NCBI RefSeq assembly: GCF_016892705.1
Contig: NZ_JAFEMB010000001.1
Span: forward strand, 1,845,230-1,909,229
Length of the DNA: 64,000 bases
Origin: Microvirga pudoricolor
GTDB lineage: Bacteria > Pseudomonadota > Alphaproteobacteria > Rhizobiales > Beijerinckiaceae
Direction: 5' to 3'
Positions 58,292 through 64,000 of the stretch are shown piece by piece. The position numbers were made by a program, and so were the translations under genes. The notes below the pieces were generated by a model. That model was not told the origin of the DNA. It did no database searches and worked only from the letters and a program-made list of their open reading frames with translations. Every line of letters begins with the position of its first letter. The first letter of the stretch is position 1.

Positions 58292-59062
58292 TCAGTCCTC
58301 CATCATCATCTCGACGAACAGGCCCGGATCCTGGAAGAACTCGCGCATGAGCCGGAAGTGCCGGGTCTCCTCGAGGGTCACGGGCCCGAGGCCGTGGGGG
58401 GTCAGGCCGAGCAGCCGGGCGCCAGGAAGGGCCATCAGGAGCGGCGAATGGGTGGCCATGATGATCTGGCACACGCCTGAGCGGTCCATCCGCCGCAGCA
58501 GCTTGAGGAACTCGATCTGGCGCGAGGGCGAGAGGGCGGATTCCGGCTCGTCGAAGATGTAGAGGCCCTGGCGCTGGCAGCGCTCCTCGAAGAAGCGCAG
58601 GAAACCCTCCCCATGGGAGTGGGACAGAAAATCCGGCGGCCTCTCGCCCGCGTCCAAGGCCGCTGTGTCGAGATAGCGCGACACCGAGAAGAAGCTTTCG
58701 GCCCGAAAGAACCAGCCGCGGGTGACCTTCGGCAGCCATCCGGCCTTCAGGGCCTGGGCCAGGCTCCCGCCCATCGCCTCCACGGCGCCGGAATGATCGA
58801 CCGGCCGGTATCCGTTGCCGCCTCCCGCCTCGTCGAAGCCCGCAAGAGCGGCGATGCCTTCGAGGATGGTCGACTTCCCGACCCCGTTCTCCCCGACGAT
58901 GATCGTGACGGCGCGGTCGAACGCGAGCGAAAACCCGGCCTGCCCGAAGATCGGCAGGCAGAACGGATAGGCGGCCCCGTCGGGCACCCTGTCCGGGTCG
59001 AGCCACACCCGTCTCAGGTAGGGAGCCGTCAACTTCGTCAACGGGGCATTTCGCTTGGACAT
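58292..59062 (-). CDS. AAA family ATPase (ABC/SMC-like single-domain)
   Basis: 256 aa. Walker [21 protein letters not shown] near 57-76, then a short insert with [14 protein letters not shown] (ABC-signature-like), Walker [22 protein letters not shown] near 165-185 and H-motif [21 protein letters not shown]. Similar proteins are predicted stand-alone ATPases of unknown role. ATG 59062 is taken as start because upstream residues are unlike the family. It lies in reverse between trpB and trpA; base composition is ordinary. Confidence 0.88.
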   Translation of the reverse strand: MSKRNAPLTKLTAPYLRRVWLDPDRVPDGAAYPFCLPIFGQAGFSLAFDRAVTIIVGENGVGKSTILEGIAALAGFDEAGGGNGYRPVDHSGAVEAMGGSLAQALKAGWLPKVTRGWFFRAESFFSVSRYLDTAALDAGERPPDFLSHSHGEGFLRFFEERCQRQGLYIFDEPESALSPSRQIEFLKLLRRMDRSGVCQIIMATHSPLLMALPGARLLGLTPHGLGPVTLEETRHFRLMREFFQDPGLFVEMMMED

Positions 59063-59184
59063 GCGAGGGCGGACCTTCGGCTGGCGGCCCGTTGCCCCGT
59101 GCGGACCGGATGCGGCACGGGGTTTCACGGGGTAGGGCGATAAAACTTTTATCAATCAAACGGCCTATGCTAAAGACCGCGCCC

Positions 59185-60039
59185 ATGACGAACCGCATCG
59201 ACACGAACCGCATCGAAGCCCGTTTTCAGAAATGCCGCCAGGAAGGGCGCGCCGCCCTCGTGACCTATGTCATGGCGGGCGACCCCGATCCCGAGACCTC
59301 CCTCGACGTCCTGAAGAGCCTGCCTGGGGCCGGGGCCGATATCGTGGAATTCGGGCTCCCCTTCACGGATCCCATGGCCGACGGCCCGGCGATCCAGGCC
59401 GCGGGCCTGCGGGCGCTCAAGCAAGGCCAGGACCTCGCGGGCACGCTTGCCCTCATCCGCCGATTCCGGGACGAGGACGCGAGCACGCCCGTGATCCTCA
59501 TGGGCTATTTCAACCCGATCTTCATCTACGGCGTCGAGCGGTTCCTGGTGGACGCCAAGGCGGCGGGCGTGGACGGCCTCATCGTGGTGGACCTGCCGCC
59601 CGAGGAGGACGACGAATTGTGCCTGCCGGCGCTGCAGGCCGGGCTCGCCTTCATTCGGCTCGCCACCCCGACCACGGACGACAAGCGGCTGCCGGCGGTT
59701 CTCGAAAACACGGCGGGCTTCGTCTATTACGTGTCGATCACGGGCATCACCGGCATGGCGACGCCCGATTTCGGCAAGGTCTCGACGGCGGTGGAGCGCA
59801 TCAAGCGCCACACGCCGCTCCCCGTGGTGGTGGGTTTCGGCGTCAAGAGCGGCGCTCATGCGGCATCGGTCGCGCAAGGCGCGGACGGGGTCGTGGTGGG
59901 GTCCGCTCTGATCGACGCCCTCAAGGGCACCCTTGATGAGAACGACCGCGCCACCTCGCGCACGGTCGAGGCCGTCACCACATTGGTGAAGGATCTGGCC
60001 GCCGGCGTGCGCTCGGTCTCGAAGAAGGCGGCCGCTTAG
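59185..60039 (+). CDS. trpA: Tryptophan synthase alpha chain
   Basis: 284 aa. Catalytic Glu in [23 protein letters not shown] near 48-70 and Asp in [18 protein letters not shown] near 128-145; [15 protein letters not shown] and [16 protein letters not shown] follow. It cleaves indoleglycerol phosphate to indole. It has its own 5' region after the reverse ATPase gene, so it is likely transcribed from a separate promoter. Confidence 0.97.
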   Translation: MTNRIDTNRIEARFQKCRQEGRAALVTYVMAGDPDPETSLDVLKSLPGAGADIVEFGLPFTDPMADGPAIQAAGLRALKQGQDLAGTLALIRRFRDEDASTPVILMGYFNPIFIYGVERFLVDAKAAGVDGLIVVDLPPEEDDELCLPALQAGLAFIRLATPTTDDKRLPAVLENTAGFVYYVSITGITGMATPDFGKVSTAVERIKRHTPLPVVVGFGVKSGAHAASVAQGADGVVVGSALIDALKGTLDENDRATSRTVEAVTTLVKDLAAGVRSVSKKAAA

Positions 60040-60090
60040 GTGTGATCGCAGGCAACCAGGTTTCATCGCCGGGAAGCCGATCCTCTCTGC

Positions 60091-60195
60091 CCTCATCCTG
60101 AGGAGGCGCAAAGCGCCGTCTCGAAGGAGGTTCCAGAGAGCACTGGAAACGCCTCGTCCTTCGAGACGCCCGCTGCGCGGGCCCTCAGGATGAGG
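60091..60195. repeat. 105-bp hairpin repeat (CCTCATCCTGAGG ends)
   Basis: Ends CCTCATCCTGAGG (60091-60103) and CCTCAGGATGAGG (60183-60195) are perfect 13-base inverted repeats, with an inner TCTCGAAGGA/TCCTTCGAGA pair. This is a well-known dispersed repeat style in Hyphomicrobiales. It lies between trpA and accD. Confidence 0.88.
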
Positions 60196-60243
60196 CTCAG
60201 GGAAGTGCCACATGGCGCCGACCCTGAAAGGAAGGAAAAGACC

Positions 60244-61113
60244 ATGAACTGGATCTCCGAAGTCGTTCGGCCCAAGATCAAGACGCTGTTCAAGCGGGAG
60301 ACGCCGGACAATCTCTGGATCAAGTGCCCGGATACCGGACAGGTCGTGTTCCATAAGGACGTGGAGGCGAACCAGTGGGTGATCCCGGGCTCCAACCACC
60401 ACATGCGCCTCTCGGCCACCCAGCGCCTCGCGCTCATGTTCGATGACGGCCAGTGGACCGACATCGCCCTGCCGGAGGTCACGGCCGACCCCCTGAAGTT
60501 CCGCGACCAGAAGCGCTACGTGGACCGCCTCAAGGAATACCGCGCCAAGACCGGCCAGGTGGATGCCTTCAAGGTGGGATCCGGCGCGGTCGAGGGCGTG
60601 CCGATGACCGTGGCGGTGCAGGATTTCGGCTTCATGGGCGGCTCGCTCGGCATGGCGGCGGGCGAGGCCTTCATCAAGGGTGCCGAGACGGCCCTGGAGA
60701 ACCGCACGCCCTACGTGCTGTTCGCCGGCTCTGGGGGCGCGCGCATGCAGGAGGGCATCCTGTCGCTCATGCAGATGCCCCGCACCACCGTGGCGATCCG
60801 CCGCCTGCGCGACGCCAAGCTGCCCTATCTCGTGGTGCTCACCAACCCGACAACGGGTGGCGTGACGGCGTCCTACGCCATGTTGGGCGACGTGCATCTG
60901 GCCGAGCCCGGCGCCCTCATCGGGTTCGCGGGCGCTCGCGTCATCGAGCAGACGATCCGCGAGAAGCTGCCCGACGGGTTCCAGCGCTCGGAATACCTGA
61001 AGGACCACGGCATGGTGGACATGGTGGTGCATCGTCACGACCTGAAATCCACGATTGCGCGCCTGTCGCGCCTCTTCACCAAGGCGCCCGTGGCCGAAGA
61101 GCTAGCAGCGTAA
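60244..61113 (+). CDS. accD: Acetyl-CoA carboxylase carboxyltransferase subunit beta
   Basis: 289 aa. Carboxyltransferase core [37 protein letters not shown] near 113-150, [18 protein letters not shown] near 178-195 and [15 protein letters not shown] near 209-223. The N-terminal zinc ribbon has only one cysteine of the usual four ([17 protein letters not shown]), as seen in other rhizobial-type AccD. With AccA it forms malonyl-CoA from carboxybiotin. Confidence 0.97.
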   Translation: MNWISEVVRPKIKTLFKRETPDNLWIKCPDTGQVVFHKDVEANQWVIPGSNHHMRLSATQRLALMFDDGQWTDIALPEVTADPLKFRDQKRYVDRLKEYRAKTGQVDAFKVGSGAVEGVPMTVAVQDFGFMGGSLGMAAGEAFIKGAETALENRTPYVLFAGSGGARMQEGILSLMQMPRTTVAIRRLRDAKLPYLVVLTNPTTGGVTASYAMLGDVHLAEPGALIGFAGARVIEQTIREKLPDGFQRSEYLKDHGMVDMVVHRHDLKSTIARLSRLFTKAPVAEELAA

Positions 61114-61147
61114 CGAGCGGCGTAACGAGACGGTCGGGGGCAGGGCG

Positions 61148-62473
61148 ATGGATTCCTCAGATGCGCTGATCGCGCGCTTTCTCGCCCTGCATCCCAAGAC
61201 CATCGACCTGTCCCTGGGCCGCATCCAGCGGCTGCTCGGCCAGCTCGGCCACCCGGAGCGCCGGCTGCCGCCGGTGATGCACGTGGCGGGAACCAACGGC
61301 AAGGGCTCCACCATCGCGTTCATGCGCGCCATCCTGGAGAGCGCGGGGCTGGCGGTACACGTCTACACATCGCCTCACCTGGTGCGCTTTCACGAGCGCA
61401 TCCGCCTCGGACGCATCGGCGGCGGCCATTACGTTACGGAAGACAGGCTCGTCGAAGCGTTCCGGCGCTGCGAGGCCGTCAACGCGGGCGCGCCCATCAC
61501 GGTGTTCGAGATCACCACGGCGGCCGCGCTGCTGATCTTCGCCGAGGAGCCTGCCGACGTGCTGCTCCTGGAAGTGGGCCTCGGCGGACGGTTCGACGCC
61601 ACCAACGTCATCGACCACCCGGCCGCCTCCGTCATCGCGTCCATCGGGCTCGACCACGCGGAGTATCTCGGCACGACCCTGGAGGGCATCGCCCGCGAGA
61701 AGGCCGGCATCTTCAAGCGCGGCTGCCCGGCCGTCATCGCGCCGCAGGATTACCGGGCCGCCGACGAGGTGCTGCGCGCCGAGGCCGAGCGCGTGGGCGC
61801 CTCTCCGGTGCTCGTGGGCGCGCAGGATTTCTCCGTGCACGAGGAAGGCGGCCGGCTGGTCTACCAGGACGAGGACGGGCTCCTCGACCTGCCGCTGCCC
61901 CGGCTCGTCGGCCGGCACCAGTTCATCAACGCCGGCACGGCCGTGGCGGCGCTCAGGGCCGCGGGCTTCAAGGGATTCGAGGCGGCGGCTTTCGAGAACG
62001 GCCTGCGCACCGCCGAATGGCCGGGCCGCCTGCAGCGCATCGTGAAGGGACGCCTGTCCGAGATCGCCCCCAAGGATTGCGAGCTGTGGCTCGACGGCGG
62101 CCACAACCCCGACGGCGGACGCGTGCTCGCGGCCGCCATGGCCGAGCGCGGCGAGCGCAGCGACGCACCCCTCGTCATCATCGCCGGCATGCTGGGCACC
62201 AAGGATTCGGAAGCCTTCTTCAAGAACTTCTCGGGCCTGGCCCGCGAGGTCATCGCGGTGCCCATCGCGGGCCAGATCGCGGCGCGCCCGGCGGAGGAGG
62301 TGGCCGCCATCGCGGCGAGCGTGGGCCTGACTACCAGGGTGCAGCCCAGCGTGGCATCGGCGCTCGCGTCCCTGCACGACTACGTCTGGCCGCACCCGCC
62401 CCGCGTCCTGATCTGCGGCTCGCTCTACCTCGCCGGTGAGGTGCTGGCCGCGAACGGGACCCTGCCGCAGTAA
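61148..62473 (+). CDS. folC: Bifunctional folylpolyglutamate synthase/dihydrofolate synthase
   Basis: 441 aa Mur-ligase-like enzyme adding glutamate to dihydropteroate and folates. P-loop HVAGTNGKGSTIAFMRAIL near 46-64, VYTSPHLVRFHERIRLG near 75, LLLEVGLGGRFDATNVID near 140 and LGLDH-equivalent IGLDHAEYLGTTLEGIAREKAGIFK near 172. C-terminal WLDGGHNPDGGRVLAA. 34 bases after accD; the accD-folC pair is conserved. Confidence 0.96.
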   Translation: MDSSDALIARFLALHPKTIDLSLGRIQRLLGQLGHPERRLPPVMHVAGTNGKGSTIAFMRAILESAGLAVHVYTSPHLVRFHERIRLGRIGGGHYVTEDRLVEAFRRCEAVNAGAPITVFEITTAAALLIFAEEPADVLLLEVGLGGRFDATNVIDHPAASVIASIGLDHAEYLGTTLEGIAREKAGIFKRGCPAVIAPQDYRAADEVLRAEAERVGASPVLVGAQDFSVHEEGGRLVYQDEDGLLDLPLPRLVGRHQFINAGTAVAALRAAGFKGFEAAAFENGLRTAEWPGRLQRIVKGRLSEIAPKDCELWLDGGHNPDGGRVLAAAMAERGERSDAPLVIIAGMLGTKDSEAFFKNFSGLAREVIAVPIAGQIAARPAEEVAAIAASVGLTTRVQPSVASALASLHDYVWPHPPRVLICGSLYLAGEVLAANGTLPQ

Positions 62474-62495
62474 TCTGCATCGAAGAGCCCGCAAC

Positions 62496-62520
62496 GAAAA
62501 AGGGGCCTTCCGGCCCCTTC
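62496..62520. terminator. Terminator between convergent folC and trxA
   Basis: AAGGGGCC / GGCCCCTT form an eight-base stem with loop TTCC (62500-62519). On the minus strand it is followed by a T-run, so it best serves trxA; on the plus strand the tail is short. Confidence 0.75.
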
Positions 62521-62542
62521 GTCGAAATGCAGTCGCAGAGGG

Positions 62543-62863
62543 TCAGGCCGAAGCCTGAATCCACTTGGTCAGGTCGCCCTTCGGGGCAGCGCCCACCTTC
62601 TGGGCCACGACCTTGCCGTCCTTGAACATCATCAGGGCCGGAATCGACCGAATGCCGAGCTGGGACGAGATCTGAGGGTTCTCATCCACATTCAGCTTCG
62701 CGATCTTCACCTTGCCGGCCATCTCGTCCGAGATTTCCTCGAGGGCCGGGCCGATCATGCGGCAGGGACCGCACCACTCGGCCCAGAAATCGACCACCAC
62801 GGGCTCGGCGGAGTTCAGCACATCCTGGGCGAAGCTCGAATCGGTCACCTTTACGGTCGCCAT
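62543..62863 (-). CDS. trxA: Thioredoxin
   Basis: 106 aa. [23 protein letters not shown] holds the redox CGPC at residues about 31-34, with the cis-proline loop [17 protein letters not shown] near 71-87. A general disulfide reductase for ribonucleotide reductase and others. It lies directly downstream of addA in rhizobial-type genomes, as here. Confidence 0.97.
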   Translation of the reverse strand: MATVKVTDSSFAQDVLNSAEPVVVDFWAEWCGPCRMIGPALEEISDEMAGKVKIAKLNVDENPQISSQLGIRSIPALMMFKDGKVVAQKVGAAPKGDLTKWIQASA

Positions 62864-62997
62864 ACGTCACCTTTGTCGTTTGACGCGACTCAACGATCGG
62901 AGCCGCCGGTCATGGCCATAACGTAAGAACCGGGTCCCCTGGAATCAAGGAAGGCCAGGTTTCTCACAGGCCCATCGATCTCGCGGAGCCGGCGTCC

Positions 62998-64000
62998 TCA
63001 CGCGGCTGCGATCCGGGTGAGCGCGCGGTCCAAGTCCGGCGCCCGCAACTCCTGGATCACCGGTCCGGAGGTCCAGACCAGGAAGGTCCGAACGGTCTTG
63101 TCCGGATAGATGTCCTGCAGCAGGAGCCGGTAGAGGGCGAGCTGGGCCACATAGGCGGCCGGAGGTGGCTCGCCGGGGCGAGGCGGACGCGCGGTGGTCT
63201 TGAAATCCGCCACCAGAACCTCCCGGTCCAGCACCGCGAGCCGGTCGATCTGGCCCGAGACCATCAGGGGACCGGAGGCGGTCATCACCTGGCCCGCGAT
63301 GGGGGCTTCCGCCCGGGAGGCTGGGCCGAAGAGTGGATTCAGGGCCTCGTGGGCCAGCACGTTGAGGGCGTTGGCCACCACGGCTTCGGCGACTCCCGCG
63401 GGCAGGCGCGGGGCGCGAGCCTTCACATAGGCCCGCGACAGGTCCACCCATTGCGCCTCGGGCCAAGCGGGGAGGCGCTCCAGAAGGGCGTGGACGAGGG
63501 TTCCGCGCAGGCGCGCCTCGGGCGCGTAGGGACCGTCGCCGGGCCGGGTGATCCGGTCGGCGGCGCCAAGGGCGCCGGAGGGCCGGATGGGCGGAAGCGG
63601 TTCGGGCTCCTGGGGCACGGGCCGCGTGAGCCACTCGGGCACCGTGACGGGTTCCGATGGCGCCGCCGGCGGTTCGGCCGGCCGGGCGCGGGTCTTGCCG
63701 TCGCGCCAGACGTCGATCTCGCCGTAGGGCGCCACATCGCGCACGAGGCCGCCCACCTTCGCCACCAGGCCGCGCCGGATCATCTCGCACCAGGCGTTCT
63801 CCGGTGCTTCCTTGGAGCCCATCCAATAGGGCGCGATCACGAGCCGGTCCTTGGCCCGGGTCATGGCCACGTAGAGCAGGCGGTTGTGCTCCTGTCGGCC
63901 TTTCTCGTCCCGCTCCTCGCGGGCCTCGTGCGTGACGGCGCAATCGTGCTTGGCGCCGGGGGACCAGACCGGCAGGCGGTCCGGCCCGTCGTTCAGGAGC
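62998..64000 (-). CDS. addA: Double-strand break repair helicase AddA (5' part outside window)
   Basis: The last 333 residues are present; the frame is open to the window edge. UvrD-type helicase motif VI appears near the edge (HNRLLYVAMTRAKDRLVIAPYW). The C-terminal PDDEXK nuclease domain follows: RGTLVHALLERLP near the His, VSGQIDRLAVLDREVLVADFKTTARPP with Asp and DxK (VADFKT), and AQLALYRLLLQDIYP. AddA works with AddB to resect double-strand breaks. The trxA gene follows 134 bases downstream on the same strand. Confidence 0.93.
   Translation of the reverse strand, partial: LLNDGPDRLPVWSPGAKHDCAVTHEAREERDEKGRQEHNRLLYVAMTRAKDRLVIAPYWMGSKEAPENAWCEMIRRGLVAKVGGLVRDVAPYGEIDVWRDGKTRARPAEPPAAPSEPVTVPEWLTRPVPQEPEPLPPIRPSGALGAADRITRPGDGPYAPEARLRGTLVHALLERLPAWPEAQWVDLSRAYVKARAPRLPAGVAEAVVANALNVLAHEALNPLFGPASRAEAPIAGQVMTASGPLMVSGQIDRLAVLDREVLVADFKTTARPPRPGEPPPAAYVAQLALYRLLLQDIYPDKTVRTFLVWTSGPVIQELRAPDLDRALTRIAAA

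Overview
The window is GC-rich, densely coded chromosomal DNA of an alphaproteobacterium, most likely of the order Hyphomicrobiales (Rhizobiales); a Methylobacteriaceae/Microvirga-type genome is my best guess, but this rests on gene order and protein style and no search was run. Two conserved housekeeping blocks point that way: gyrB / recF-dnaN-dnaA / rpsT / echA / mutM / ubiE-ubiB / coaBC-dut in the middle, and rpsA / sppA / ihfB / lapA / trpF-trpB-trpA-accD-folC / trxA / addA at the right end. No rRNA, tRNA, CRISPR array, insertion sequence or prophage was seen.

Layout. 1-16.8 kb is accessory metabolism and stress: a truncated ArsR regulator, an M20 amidohydrolase, a VOC dioxygenase-like protein, an FMN reductase, a secreted GH113-like/RTX protein, an RND efflux adaptor and pump, a class III nucleotide cyclase, an SDR-GH15 pair, an ATC hydrolase-GFA pair, a small membrane protein and an 89-aa unknown protein. 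17-26.6 kb is the replication block; the 0.8 kb between dnaA and rpsT carries a perfect DnaA box and a dense GANTC cluster. 26.7-36.3 kb runs from a TauE/SafE transporter through echA, a DUF2189 protein and mutM to the ubiquinone, CoA and dUTPase genes, with a toxin-antitoxin pair inserted between ubiB and coaBC. 36.3-42.4 kb has Rrf2-cysK, four small disordered proteins, typA and catalase. 42.4-51 kb is the most variable part: repeat arrays, a membrane/coiled-coil GIY-YIG protein, regulator debris, a VapBC pair, a decapitated MOSC gene, argG, an isomerase, an SGNH acyltransferase and a DUF805 pseudogene. 51-64 kb is the rpsA-to-addA block.

The observations most worth following are two perfect alphaproteobacterial LexA-type motifs (GTTC-N7-GTTC), one just upstream of the 89-aa unknown gene and one just upstream of the TM/coiled-coil/GIY-YIG gene. 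They suggest two undescribed SOS-regulated genes. Next are the GANTC/DnaA-box cluster beside dnaA, a toxin gene whose stop codon overlaps the coaBC start, four consecutive cysteine-free disordered proteins, and a MOSC gene that lost its start codon next to a palindromic repeat.
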